In this document: positions 43,797 to 53,109 of the stretch, one piece after another
Layout: every line of letters starts with the position of its first letter
Numbering within the stretch: position 1 is the first letter of the stretch
NCBI GenBank assembly: GCA_028820635.1
Contig: JAPPIG010000115.1
Location: forward strand, 1 to 64,000
Length of the DNA stretch: 64,000 nt
Reading direction: 5' to 3'
From: Candidatus Poribacteria bacterium
Lineage (GTDB): Bacteria; Poribacteria; WGA-4E; WGA-3G
The notes under the pieces: generated by a model
The model's database searches: none
What the model saw: the letters and a program-made list of their open reading frames with translations, nothing else
Told to the model about the DNA's origin: nothing
Translations under genes and position numbers: made by a program

Positions 43797-45791
43797 TTAA
43801 TTCACAAATAGGTTAAGAGGTGTTGGACTTGAAGACTGCAGCAAGTTAATTGGTATGAATGAGGTTTGGCTTGCTTGTTGTGGTAACATTGCCGCGATAT
43901 CTTCAAATGAGAACACTTCTGTCCTGCTTTGAAAATCAAAAAACTTCTCCTCCATAGATGGTGCAGTAATTTGTTCATCTTGTTGTGTTAACATTGCAAC
44001 GATGTCTTCCGGCAATTCAATACCTGTTTTCTTTTTAAAACCCATTATGCTTTGATACTCGTTAAGAAATACAGTTACAATATCTACACCTTTTTCCTTA
44101 GCAACAGTCAGGTTTGTCCTTGCTTCCTTCCACTCTTTCAAATGTAACCAAGCAAAGGCACGGATGCAATAGGCAGGTGCGTATTCAGGTTTCAATTCTA
44201 TCACTCTCGTATAGTCTTTAATAGACTCGTCTGAGTTTCCTTTGATGAAGTAAGCAAAAGCACGATTTAGATAAGTTTGAGTATTTTCAGATTCTAATTC
44301 TATTGCTTTCGTATAATCTTTGATGGCTTCATCAAAATTGTCTTTGAGTGAGTAAGCAAAACCTCGATTACCGTATGCTTCAGCAATATTCGGGTTTAGT
44401 TCTATTGATCGATTTAAGTTTTCAAAGGCAAGCTCTGTCTCACCTTTCAGTCCGTAAGCAATTCCACGATCACAATATGCTTTTGCAAAATCGGGTTTAA
44501 GTTGGATGGCAGTGGTACAGTCAGCAATTGCAGCGTTAAACTCTCCAGCGTTAAGATAAGCATTGCCACGGTTACAGTACGGAACGGCAAACCTTGGGTT
44601 GTGTTCAATCACTATGGTATAATCCGCTATAGCTCTATCAAATTCGCCTTTAAGACCAAAGGCTACACCACGATTAATATAGGCATAGACATTATTGGGG
44701 TTGAGTCGTATAACTATAGAAAAATCATTGATTGCTAGATCCAATTCTTCATTTCTCGCGTAGGCGACACCACGATCACTATAAAACTCGGGACGATAGG
44801 GTTCTAACTCTATCGCCATTGTATATTCCTTGATAGCTTTATCAAATTCACTTTTACTCTTGTAGGCGTTGCCGCGTTCATAATATGCATTGAAGTAATT
44901 GGGTTGTAATTCTATTGCCTTTGAACAATCTGCAATAGTTAAGTCAAAATCACCTTTATTACTATAAGCAATACCACGAATTAGGTAGGCATCGGCAGCA
45001 TTCGGATTACGTTTTATTGCGCTTTCACAGTCTTCAATAGCAGCCTCAAAGTCACCTCGAAGGCTATAAACAGTGGCACGAGTAATATAAGGTCCGGCAG
45101 CATTAGGAACAAATTCTATCACTCTCTTACAGTCTTCAATAGCAGCCTCAAAGTCCTCTTTTAGTACGTAAATGTGTCCGCGAATCACATAAACATCAAC
45201 ATAATTCGGTTTTAGCTCTAATGCCTTCGTATAATCTGCAATTGCTAAATCAAACTCACGTTTGCTATTATAAGCGTTACCACGGGCGACATAAGCATTA
45301 GTAAAATAAGGCTTAATTCGTATTGCCTTACTGTAATCCAAAATGGCTAAATCTGATTCACCTTTGCTGCTGTAAGCGTTACCGCGAACCAAATAGGCAT
45401 CAACAAGATCAGGGTTAAGCTGTATTGCCTTATCACAGTCTTCAATTGCAAGATCAAATTCATCTTTAATGACATAAGAATTCCCCCGATGAAAATATGC
45501 CTCTGCGTAGTCAGGTTCGTGTTGAATCGCCTTCGTGAAGTCCTCAATTGATTTGTCAATATCACCTTTAGCACCATGTGCCATACCACGACCGTAATAA
45601 GCCTCAGCTGGTTGTTGAGTCAATTTGATCGCCGTGGAATAATCATCAATTGCTTCGTCAAATTTGCCCATGCTACGATAAACATCGCCGCGATAAAGGT
45701 AGGGCACAACAAAAGTCGGGTCCAGGTCAATGGCTCTGCTAAAGTGTTTGACAGATTCTTCATAGTGTGCCATTTTAGTTTGATTTGCCAT
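43797..45791 (-). CDS. Large TPR-repeat protein
   Basis: 664 residues, mostly about 16 tandem 34-residue TPR motifs from near residue 7 to about 570 (repeats of the type AYYNRGNAYxxKGEFDLAIxDYTKAIEL). A non-TPR C-terminal part of about 90 residues follows, containing GFKKKTGIELPEDIVAMLTQQDE and a second, related DIAAMLPQQ segment. No signal or enzymatic domain is visible, so it is a scaffold. It overlaps the FRG-domain gene by 17 bp with AAGGAG before its ATG, so it is translated from the same transcript and probably binds the FRG protein or its target. Confidence 0.9.
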   Translation of the reverse strand: MANQTKMAHYEESVKHFSRAIDLDPTFVVPYLYRGDVYRSMGKFDEAIDDYSTAIKLTQQPAEAYYGRGMAHGAKGDIDKSIEDFTKAIQHEPDYAEAYFHRGNSYVIKDEFDLAIEDCDKAIQLNPDLVDAYLVRGNAYSSKGESDLAILDYSKAIRIKPYFTNAYVARGNAYNSKREFDLAIADYTKALELKPNYVDVYVIRGHIYVLKEDFEAAIEDCKRVIEFVPNAAGPYITRATVYSLRGDFEAAIEDCESAIKRNPNAADAYLIRGIAYSNKGDFDLTIADCSKAIELQPNYFNAYYERGNAYKSKSEFDKAIKEYTMAIELEPYRPEFYSDRGVAYARNEELDLAINDFSIVIRLNPNNVYAYINRGVAFGLKGEFDRAIADYTIVIEHNPRFAVPYCNRGNAYLNAGEFNAAIADCTTAIQLKPDFAKAYCDRGIAYGLKGETELAFENLNRSIELNPNIAEAYGNRGFAYSLKDNFDEAIKDYTKAIELESENTQTYLNRAFAYFIKGNSDESIKDYTRVIELKPEYAPAYCIRAFAWLHLKEWKEARTNLTVAKEKGVDIVTVFLNEYQSIMGFKKKTGIELPEDIVAMLTQQDEQITAPSMEEKFFDFQSRTEVFSFEDIAAMLPQQASQTSFIPINLLQSSSPTPLNLFVN

Positions 45792-46497
45792 TCTCTGAAT
45801 CTCCTTGCTGTTTATGAATTAATCCCATATAAATTGCCTTGTAGAGTTCTGGATAGAGGCGTTGGTGTCTAATAAATCCATGAGTGTCATTGTAGACAGT
45901 TTCGGAAGATATATCATGACACCTTTCCAGGTGCTCACGTATCGGTTTTTTAAGATCTGCTGGAATGTTTATAACATCGTCTTTATTAGGTTGTATAAAC
46001 CCATCAGGATGTCTAACAAATACGCTTTTCTGAGCGATAACTCGATTTATCGGTTCATGGGGGACCTCAATATAAGGTTTTACTAATTCAATTTTTTGGA
46101 AAATAATCCTGCCACATCTGCCACAGGATTCTTGAGATGCCATGAAGAGTGCAATGAGAAAATCTGTCGTGAAATCAATGAGGTTGGTTTTGCCTCCATA
46201 ATGTTGAATTTCCGCGAGATGTTCAAGTTCACTAACTGGTTTCCGGGAAAATTTGTTGGCAGCAAGCAACATTGTTTTTTGAAATTCCTCTATATCGAAC
46301 TGTTCTGCCTCAACGTCAAAATCACTATCTTTCAGGAATTCTCGGTAAAAATTTGAAGATACTTTACCCAAATAAGGTTCTTTCTCATAATGTTGTGGTT
46401 CGCCGCGGTATAGATATATTCCGGTGTTCGCTTTCTTCTCTATCTTTCGGAGTATCCCATCAACTGTATTCGATTCGTTCTGATTCGACTTATCCAT
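45775..46497 (-). CDS. FRG-domain protein
   Basis: 240 residues. The family marks are YLYRGEPQHY near residue 30, then HLAEIQHYGGKTNLIDFTTDFLIALFMAS with the conserved Gln-His-Tyr-Gly and Asp/Asn residues. FRG domains (named for a conserved Phe-x-x-Arg-Gly-type motif) occur in uncharacterised bacterial proteins, several near mobile or defence loci. The biochemical activity is not established. It is first in a two-gene operon with the large TPR protein, driven by a promoter candidate at 46535-46563. Confidence 0.83.
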   Translation of the reverse strand: MDKSNQNESNTVDGILRKIEKKANTGIYLYRGEPQHYEKEPYLGKVSSNFYREFLKDSDFDVEAEQFDIEEFQKTMLLAANKFSRKPVSELEHLAEIQHYGGKTNLIDFTTDFLIALFMASQESCGRCGRIIFQKIELVKPYIEVPHEPINRVIAQKSVFVRHPDGFIQPNKDDVINIPADLKKPIREHLERCHDISSETVYNDTHGFIRHQRLYPELYKAIYMGLIHKQQGDSENGKSN

Positions 46498-46534
46498 CCA
46501 TTTTCCTTAATTTTACTGCCTTTGCTTATTTCAA

Positions 46535-46563
46535 ATGATACCATATTTGGCAAAAAATCACAA
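46535..46563 (-). promoter_or_regulatory. Promoter candidate for the FRG-TPR operon
   Basis: On the minus strand TTGTGA (46558-46563) and TATCAT (46535-46540) are separated by 17 bp, about 38 nt upstream of the FRG start. It is weaker than consensus. Confidence 0.35.
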
Positions 46564-46583
46564 CGATATTGCGAACGCAAACA

Positions 46584-47954
46584 TCACACTTCAATATCCT
46601 CTTCCAACTCATCCTCATGCATGATTTCTTGTAGCCCTGTTGCGATGCGGAAAGCGACAAGGCAGATGCCAAAACAAACCGCAAACAACCACCGATAACC
46701 GATAAGTTTTACCAGGAGTCCTCCTAATGTTGGTGCGAAACTGGCGGGTAGGAGCAGCGTATTCATAAATCCGATGTAACTCGGACGACTGCGCGGCGGC
46801 GCGATGTTTAGCATGTATGCCATGAATCCAACCATCATACCGTTTGTCAAGATACCGCCAATTGTGAAGATTACCAGATAGGCAGGCACGCGCAAGGAAA
46901 CGGGTAACATTCCAGAAAAGAACGCTATTATCGGTGGGAACAACATTAACCCAGCTGTGATAATCAGCACCCACCGCACCCCATATTTTTCACCGATATA
47001 ACCCCAAAATGCGTTTGAAACGACACCGCTCAATGCGGAACATACGATGAAAAAACCGATTGTCGCCTCAGAAACGCCTAATTCGAACAAGGCGTACGTT
47101 GCGTAGAACGGGGTTGCCATACTGGAAAAATGCAATCCGATGCGAAAAAAGATAAATCTCCGATAATTTGGGTCTGTCCGTATAAAATGTGGTCCTTGCT
47201 TTAGATGTTGCCATATAGGTCGGCGGCGGGAATTAACAGGATGAATAGGTTCGCGTACAGCTAAGAAACTAATAAACGAGAAAAAAGCAGTACTCACCGA
47301 GCAGATAAAAAGAAAAGCATAATTAGACGGAAATCCGAGTTCAGTCTCTATCTGACAGACAGAAGTGATGAAAAACAATGTGAACGTTTTAAAAGCCTGC
47401 GTAATCCATCCAAGGATGCCAGTGAATTCATCCTCATTTCCGAGCATTGCACGTACCCAAAAACCAACCCAAATTCCAAAAAAGCCTCCGAATATTTGAC
47501 GTAAACTAAAAAAGCGCGCACGCCGATTCGGTGCTATAGATTTAGAGATGATGTCCATGTAGGGCAACGTTGAAACACCCATGGCAGAGGAGGATAAAAA
47601 ATAAAACCCTAAGAAACAGGCAGCGAGTAAGATAGGATTTTCTGCACCAATGTTGATGGTGCAAAAAAAGATGGCAAGCCATGCGAACACGCGGATACTC
47701 ATCCCAACAGCGTAATACGGCATTTTGCGCTGGCGATGTTCCAACAGATTTGAAACTAACAACTGCGGCCACATCCAACCTGCTGTCATCATTGAACCGG
47801 TCAAGCCTACCATCATCTCGGATCCGGTGAGTTTATGGATAAAAGCAGAAAGCACCGTCGATGCATCTACAAAAGCGAGGTTGATTCGCATGAAGGTGCC
47901 TTGAAGCAGCGCAAACCCGAAGTTTCGCCGTTGGTTGTCTCTTTTTTTATACAT
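46584..47954 (-). CDS. Major facilitator superfamily transporter
   Basis: 456 residues with about 12 membrane helices in two halves. LVSNLLEHRQRKMPYYAVGM is the loop between helices 2 and 3 and FWGYIGEKYGVRWVL the equivalent loop of the second half, both MFS-type. A basic N-terminus and acidic C-terminus are cytoplasmic. The substrate is unknown. It is divergent from the Gfo/Idh/MocA gene and might import a sugar used by it. Confidence 0.85.
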   Translation of the reverse strand: MYKKRDNQRRNFGFALLQGTFMRINLAFVDASTVLSAFIHKLTGSEMMVGLTGSMMTAGWMWPQLLVSNLLEHRQRKMPYYAVGMSIRVFAWLAIFFCTINIGAENPILLAACFLGFYFLSSSAMGVSTLPYMDIISKSIAPNRRARFFSLRQIFGGFFGIWVGFWVRAMLGNEDEFTGILGWITQAFKTFTLFFITSVCQIETELGFPSNYAFLFICSVSTAFFSFISFLAVREPIHPVNSRRRPIWQHLKQGPHFIRTDPNYRRFIFFRIGLHFSSMATPFYATYALFELGVSEATIGFFIVCSALSGVVSNAFWGYIGEKYGVRWVLIITAGLMLFPPIIAFFSGMLPVSLRVPAYLVIFTIGGILTNGMMVGFMAYMLNIAPPRSRPSYIGFMNTLLLPASFAPTLGGLLVKLIGYRWLFAVCFGICLVAFRIATGLQEIMHEDELEEDIEV

Positions 47955-48131
47955 CCTCTTTTTTGTCTTTCATTAGGAAGGAGAAAAATTAGTGCGTTAA
48001 TCTCTATTTGTGTGTTGTTTTTTGACAGAATTTTGACAATTAGGTTGAGTTAAAAACAGAATTCAGCAGCATCATTCGGTTTTCATGTTTTCCCAAAATT
48101 TTAGAAAAGTCGCGAGTTGGAACTCGTTCCC

Positions 48132-48156
48132 GTCAAATGCCATAAGCGCATTTGGC
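48132..48156. repeat. Hairpin of the GAATGC/GCATTC intergenic family
   Basis: GTCAAATGC and GCATTTGGC pair around a 7-nt loop. It is a diverged relative of the hairpin at 2353-2379, and the base after it (GTTGA) is also shared. Elsewhere in 47955-48320 a short palindrome (GCGCTTTGAAAGCGC, 48292-48306) precedes the ribosome site of the next gene; no other gene is evident there. Confidence 0.5.
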
Positions 48157-48320
48157 GTTGATTCACAGAAGAGGTTTAGAGAAAAGGAAGAAAATACTGG
48201 AGAATTGAATGGTTCTGTTTGCCCGAGATTTTTCTTTACAGAGAAGGTAGAGTTATGCTAAATTTATGCAAACTTTTATATTCTTGCAGACGCGCTTTGA
48301 AAGCGCACAAAGGAAATAAT

Positions 48321-49274
48321 ATGGAACCTCTTCGAATTGGATTTCTGGGTGCTGGTGGATTCGCGAGGCATACGATTTATCCCGCTTTACATTTGGCACC
48401 AGTAGCATTGCAGGCGGTCTGCGATGCAGACGAAAATAGAGCCAAAGCCGCCGCTGGAAAATTTGGCACAGGCAGATATTACTTAGATCGACACGAAATG
48501 TTTGAAAAAGAGGATTTGGAAGCAGTAATAATTAGTATGGGACCGGATCCAAGGCAACCGTTGGTGCTTGAGACACTTGCGGCAGGGTATCATGTTTTTA
48601 CGCCGAAACCACCCGCCCCGTCGCTTGAAGAAACTATCACTTTGGCAGAGACGGCTGAAAAGCATGGCAAAACGTTGATGGTTAACTTTCAACGTCGGTT
48701 TAGCCTCGGTGTGCGGGAGGCGCGGCGAATCATGCAGACCGAATCTTTCGGTCAACTCACACAACTTTTCTGCTCATTCTGTAGTGGCCCGTACGGATCA
48801 ATCAAACATTATCTACTTGATTTTGCTATCCATCACTTTGATTTAGCACGGCACATCGCTGGTGCTGATGTTAATGAACTTAGCGTTTTTCACAATGAGG
48901 TTGACGGGCAAGGTTCATTCGCTGTGGCCGTAGAGTATACCAACGGAGCTGTTGGGACTTTGCAGCTCAGCAGCCAACGTTTATGGGCACGCAACTATGA
49001 CCACATTGAAATAACCGGACAGCATGAATATATCGTATTAGAAGGACTATGGGGTTTTGAACATTATACAGGAGATGGTAATACATTCTCGTCTAACTTT
49101 TCGGATCAACGCAATGGTGAGTTGACAGGTGATGGTATCAGTCTCACTGAGTTTGCTAATGCCATTCGTGAGGACAGAGAACCTGTATCAAGTATCCAAG
49201 ATTGCGTTGGCACGATGCGGTTCTATGATGCCGTGCTGCAACGTAAGAAAGGTGTTATTTCGCTTGCTGGTTAG
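48321..49274 (+). CDS. Gfo/Idh/MocA-family oxidoreductase
   Basis: 317 residues. IGFLGAGGFARHTIYPAL is the N-terminal NAD(P)-binding motif, TPKPPAPSLEETITLAETAEK holds the lysine-bearing EKP-like loop (here TPKP), and HHFDLARHIAG carries the active-site His. It probably oxidises a sugar or inositol-type alcohol. The ATG at 48321 has AAAGGAA upstream and begins directly at the Rossmann fold; a longer frame from 48219 has no site. Confidence 0.88.
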   Translation: MEPLRIGFLGAGGFARHTIYPALHLAPVALQAVCDADENRAKAAAGKFGTGRYYLDRHEMFEKEDLEAVIISMGPDPRQPLVLETLAAGYHVFTPKPPAPSLEETITLAETAEKHGKTLMVNFQRRFSLGVREARRIMQTESFGQLTQLFCSFCSGPYGSIKHYLLDFAIHHFDLARHIAGADVNELSVFHNEVDGQGSFAVAVEYTNGAVGTLQLSSQRLWARNYDHIEITGQHEYIVLEGLWGFEHYTGDGNTFSSNFSDQRNGELTGDGISLTEFANAIREDREPVSSIQDCVGTMRFYDAVLQRKKGVISLAG

Positions 49275-49308
49275 TTATGAATAATTCTTAATACGCTCCA
49301 ATCTTTTT

Positions 49309-49339
49309 AGGCGTGCTTTGTATGCGCGCCTTTTCTTTT
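49309..49339 (+). terminator. Intrinsic terminator after the Gfo/Idh/MocA gene
   Basis: AGGCGTGC pairs with GCGCGCCT (one G-T pair) around a 7-nt loop and is followed by TTTCTTTT. It lies 35 bp after the stop codon, in the convergent gap with the mannitol-dehydrogenase-like gene. Confidence 0.7.
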
Positions 49340-50795
49340 ACGCGTTCTGCGAATTGATACTTTCTAATATCTCAAGACATGTTTTCCCATTAACTAACTG
49401 ATGATAATAGTGTGCAACGCGCCTGCAAAAATCCTGATTCTGACTTAAGGCATTTTCAGGTATTGCGTTCTGTGGGGCCCATAGGGTTGCGTTTGAGAAA
49501 ATGGTTTGGATTCGGTTTTCCACGTCAGTTAGGCTCGCGCCAAACGCACCATTCAACACATTTTGTATTGTTCGGTCAGGATCGCGGATTTCGTACTCTG
49601 TGTCTGTGTCTTTGATGCCTCGATAGTCGTCGCCCGATATTGTGTGCGGTGTCAGAAATCGGAGTACCGTTGCGAAGGAATAGGCGAAATCGGATTTAAA
49701 AAGTTCCGTGCTACCATGATAATTTGGCGATCTCACTATGTCAGCGGCGCGTTCACGGAGTTTCACTGTCTCAATGATGTTAATCCGTGCGTTATCATCT
49801 TTGACACGGCGGATGCGATCAATGAATTCCAATGTATATGCTTCAGCACTTTTCCCATCTATCGGAATATCTGCCTCAACTATTTCAGCATATCCACGCA
49901 TCAATCGTTCCAGATGCGGTGCGAATATTGGGTGCGATGCTGCTTCGTTCACATAGTCTATTCCTGAGAGCATGCCTTTGTGTGTGATTCCGGGCACATG
50001 CACGGAATTCACGAGTAGCAATTTCCAATCGTGATAAGGTTCAATGCTATCTTGACTTACTACAACGCCATAGTCATCAAGTTCGCCGAAGGGAACACGT
50101 AATCTGTTCTCCAAGTCTTCCAGAATCAGCGATGTCGCGGGCATTTGCTCTGCGTAGGTTATCAATTCATCTGAAATGTCAATCTGTGCTTGTGCTGCTT
50201 CCTTGATTTCATCGGGGACAGCGTGAACCTGCGGCACAAGTCTGTCTCCCATTTCGTTGAGAAAACCGACTCTTGTTTTTAACCATCCCATATAATCATC
50301 GCTACGTTTCGGATACTCGTTAATAAGAATATCTCGTATAATATCGCCATTGTTTCGGAGATTATCGGTGTTGATAACACATAAGTCCGCATCTGCCCCG
50401 TGATGACTAAAATAACGATAGAGCGTCTCATCTAAAACATCCATTGCCAGTTCACCTTTGGCGATGCCTGCTTCGGTTACGCCTATCAGAAGGAGGTCTA
50501 ACGGATTTTCGGCTTGTGCATAGAACTGTTCACACCCTGCTTCAGTTGAAAGCGTTGTAGCACCGACTACACTTGAAATCTGTTGGATGTCATGGATACC
50601 GTCTAAGTCAAACGTGACGACATGATATACGCCTTCCTGTCGGTTGAAGGCATCGGCTTTCTCAGTGCCTGTGGGTTGTCCGATAAAGATACCACCGTTG
50701 TATAGATTTCGTTGATTGAGGATATGGACAAATTGATGTGTTAAGGCGCGTTGTAGACCGCCCGCACCGATAGCAAGTATTTTTATTGGCAGCAT
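49338..50795 (-). CDS. Mannitol dehydrogenase-family oxidoreductase
   Basis: 485 residues. The N-terminal IGAGGLQRALTHQFVHILN region, INTDNLRNNGD and the later LLLVNSVHVPGITHKG segment match the polyol dehydrogenase family that includes tagaturonate and fructuronate reductases and mannitol dehydrogenase. It binds NAD(H) and acts on a hexuronate or polyol; the exact substrate is not clear. It lies divergent from a repeat array and convergent on the Gfo/Idh/MocA gene, a pairing consistent with uronate or polyol catabolism. Confidence 0.82.
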   Translation of the reverse strand: MLPIKILAIGAGGLQRALTHQFVHILNQRNLYNGGIFIGQPTGTEKADAFNRQEGVYHVVTFDLDGIHDIQQISSVVGATTLSTEAGCEQFYAQAENPLDLLLIGVTEAGIAKGELAMDVLDETLYRYFSHHGADADLCVINTDNLRNNGDIIRDILINEYPKRSDDYMGWLKTRVGFLNEMGDRLVPQVHAVPDEIKEAAQAQIDISDELITYAEQMPATSLILEDLENRLRVPFGELDDYGVVVSQDSIEPYHDWKLLLVNSVHVPGITHKGMLSGIDYVNEAASHPIFAPHLERLMRGYAEIVEADIPIDGKSAEAYTLEFIDRIRRVKDDNARINIIETVKLRERAADIVRSPNYHGSTELFKSDFAYSFATVLRFLTPHTISGDDYRGIKDTDTEYEIRDPDRTIQNVLNGAFGASLTDVENRIQTIFSNATLWAPQNAIPENALSQNQDFCRRVAHYYHQLVNGKTCLEILESINSQNA

Positions 50796-50826
50796 GTGTC
50801 TATTTGTTTCTCCTTTTCATAAAATC

Positions 50827-51056
50827 AAAGACCGGGAGAATCGTTCCTACAAGAAGGTCGCGATTCGGTGATCGTTCCTACAAAGAGGGTCGCGATTCGG
50901 TGATCGTTCCTACAGAAGACGATTACATCGCGACCAAAGGTCGCTCCTACAAAGAGGGTCGCGATTCGGTGATCGTTCCTACAGAGGACGATTACATCGC
51001 GACCAAAGGTCGCTCCTACAAAGAGGGTCGCGTTTCGGAGATCGCTCCTACAAAAG
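50827..51056. repeat. Array of the GATCGCTCCTAC dispersed repeat
   Basis: At least five copies of a unit with the core GGTCGCGATTCGG and ATCGTTCCTACA follow one another. A 78-bp higher-order unit, which includes GACGATTACATCGCGACC, occurs twice almost perfectly. Its left end supplies the stop codon of the glycosyltransferase gene. Array spacing and unit sequence are not those of a CRISPR. Confidence 0.8.
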
Positions 51057-52211
51057 AATGTCTTCATAAAGTGCAAGATATGTGTCAGCGATGTTTTTCC
51101 AATCGTAAGGTTTTACCTTTTCAGTGCTTACTTTTCCCATCTCAACGCGCGTTTCACCCGCGTTGATGAGTTGAATAAGACAACTTGCGAGTCCGTCAAC
51201 ATCGCCAGGGTCAAACAATGCACCGTTAACATCCTCTGCCACGAGTTCATCGATACCTTGCACACGACTGGCGATAATCGGCAGACCTGTTCCCATTGCC
51301 TCCAAAACGACAAGCGGCATACCTTCTGCTAATGAGGGTAAAATGAAGATATCTGCCTCACGGTACTTTTGCGGTAATTCTGAATACGGCACCGTGCCAG
51401 CAAAACGAACATAAGAAGTTACGTCAAGATTTTCTACTAACTTAACCAGCGTTTCTCGGTGAGGCCCATCACCGACAATCTCTATCTCAAAATTATGCTG
51501 AACTTTGTCCAGAATTTGTGGAAGTGCACGAATGAGAAATTGAAACCCTTTACGCGGAATGAGTCTGCCTATAGCAAGACATCGGACTGTTTTCGGATTC
51601 GCCTTCCGTTGTGCCGATTCAAAACTTGCTAAATCTAAGCCGTCAGGAATAACATCAATCTTTAAGTCTGTATCTGTCGCACAAGCAAGATCACGTAATC
51701 CATCGCTGCATGCAACAACGGCAGCAGCGTTGTCCCAAATCGCTCGGATAATCGGTTTTAGCAACATGTATAACCAGCGATAGTAAGGCGGATCGGGATT
51801 AGGACGCGGCACGTCTCGTCCACCTAAAAACACAACGTACGGCACATTATTGAATTTTTGTAGCAGGTATGCACCGCCACCTGCAGGAATACCGAAAAAG
51901 ACTTGGACAATATCTGGTTTAAACTTTTTCGCAAATCTCAATCCGTAAATGCTTGAACTTACGGAATAGGTCAACATCTCATGAACTGCACACACATTCG
52001 GATTTTTCCGAAGTGCGCGGACACGATGTACGTGAATTCCTGCTATCTCTTCCGTCTTTGCACAATCACGGAACTGTGAGGTAATCAGATGTACATCGTG
52101 TCCCGCTGCGGCATAGTGTTTTCCTAAGAAATAACTCACCTGACCACCGCCGCCACCTATCGGTGGAAACTCGTGGTTGAACATCAAAATTTTTCGCTGA
52201 TGAGAAGCCAA
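51048..52211 (-). CDS. GT4-family glycosyltransferase
   Basis: 387 residues, GT-B fold. The N-terminal half starts ILMFNHEFPPIGGGGGQVSY; the C-terminal donor domain has AIGRLIPRKGFQFLIRALP, VRFAGTVPYSELPQKY and the EGMPLVVLE (E-x7-E) motif. It transfers a sugar from a nucleotide donor, probably for an envelope or exported glycan. The last codons and the TAG stop fall inside the repeat array, so the native end may have been trimmed. It lies 4 bp after the RimK-like gene. Confidence 0.9.
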   Translation of the reverse strand: MASHQRKILMFNHEFPPIGGGGGQVSYFLGKHYAAAGHDVHLITSQFRDCAKTEEIAGIHVHRVRALRKNPNVCAVHEMLTYSVSSSIYGLRFAKKFKPDIVQVFFGIPAGGGAYLLQKFNNVPYVVFLGGRDVPRPNPDPPYYRWLYMLLKPIIRAIWDNAAAVVACSDGLRDLACATDTDLKIDVIPDGLDLASFESAQRKANPKTVRCLAIGRLIPRKGFQFLIRALPQILDKVQHNFEIEIVGDGPHRETLVKLVENLDVTSYVRFAGTVPYSELPQKYREADIFILPSLAEGMPLVVLEAMGTGLPIIASRVQGIDELVAEDVNGALFDPGDVDGLASCLIQLINAGETRVEMGKVSTEKVKPYDWKNIADTYLALYEDILL

Positions 52212-52215
52212 TTAG

Positions 52216-53109
52216 TTACATATTCCTTTTGTGATTTTCTGCTAATTGCACAGCATATTCTATCATAACCTTCGCAATATCTATTTTGGTGACCGACTCC
52301 AGTTCCTCAAACCCTGGTGACGGGTTAACTTCTAATATCACGGGACCATTTTTTGTTTGAAGTAGATCAACACCAGCGATACCCAATTTCAATGCATTCG
52401 CTGCGTCAGTTGCGATGCGACTGTATTCATCTGTGAGGGTTATCGCTTCTCCGTTTGCCCCTTGATGGATGTTCGCTCGGAATTCACCGGGGACTGCACA
52501 TCTTTTCATTGCAGCGATTACATTGCCACCTACTACAAGAATGCGTATGTCAACACCCGCCGCTTCCGCAATAAAGGATTGAATTATATAATCCCGATGC
52601 AGGTCGCACATTGTCTCTACCGCTGACGTAAGGGAAGTTGGCGTATCCAATAACATGACACCAATTCCGTGGGTGCCGTAAAAAGGTTTAAAAATGAACG
52701 GATAATCTCCTATTTCAGGTGTGGCATCCTCTAAAAACGTGGCGGAACCGACTGTGAGACTTGGCGGAATGGGCAATCCGTGCCGTGCGAGGATCCGTAG
52801 AGAACGAAACTTGTGACGGGCATCCGCTATGGCATTTGCGGAATTTACCGCAGGGATACCGAGCCATTCAAAGTGTAACACCACCTCTCCACCGTATCTC
52901 GCTGTTGCACCGCTGAGTCGTGGGATAACGACATCAAAATCTTCTGAGGGGGCACCGTCATAGGTGATGCGGTGTCCAGTTCCACCGATTTGGAGATAGA
53001 ATCCGAATGGGTCTCGGACTTTGACGGTGTGTCCTGCTTTTTCTGCGGCTTCAACGAGGCGGCAGGTTGAGTGGTTTTCGGGTCCACGGGAAAGGATGGC
53101 GATGTTCAT
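52216..53109 (-). CDS. RimK-family ATP-grasp ligase
   Basis: 297 residues. FIFKPFYGTHGIGVMLLD, DYIIQSFIAEAAGVDIRILVVGG, HQGANGEAITLTDEY and LLQTKNGPVILEVNPSPGFEEL match the ATP-grasp core of RimK-type ligases, with the magnesium-binding Glu-x-Asn of the last motif. Members join glutamate or other amino acids to proteins or small molecules. It shares a strand with the glycosyltransferase, and the two may decorate one product. Confidence 0.9.
   Translation of the reverse strand: MNIAILSRGPENHSTCRLVEAAEKAGHTVKVRDPFGFYLQIGGTGHRITYDGAPSEDFDVVIPRLSGATARYGGEVVLHFEWLGIPAVNSANAIADARHKFRSLRILARHGLPIPPSLTVGSATFLEDATPEIGDYPFIFKPFYGTHGIGVMLLDTPTSLTSAVETMCDLHRDYIIQSFIAEAAGVDIRILVVGGNVIAAMKRCAVPGEFRANIHQGANGEAITLTDEYSRIATDAANALKLGIAGVDLLQTKNGPVILEVNPSPGFEELESVTKIDIAKVMIEYAVQLAENHKRNM

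Noticed and set aside
44502-44738. Antisense frame within the TPR gene
   Set aside because: Product of TPR repeat periodicity; no start signals.
50827-51056. Possible CRISPR array
   Set aside because: Units differ in length, the intervening sequence repeats too, and no cas genes are nearby.
50786-51166. Open frame of 126 codons on the plus strand with a repeating SYKEGRDSVIVPTE unit
   Set aside because: It is the translation of the non-coding repeat array and continues into the antisense of the glycosyltransferase gene; no ribosome site.
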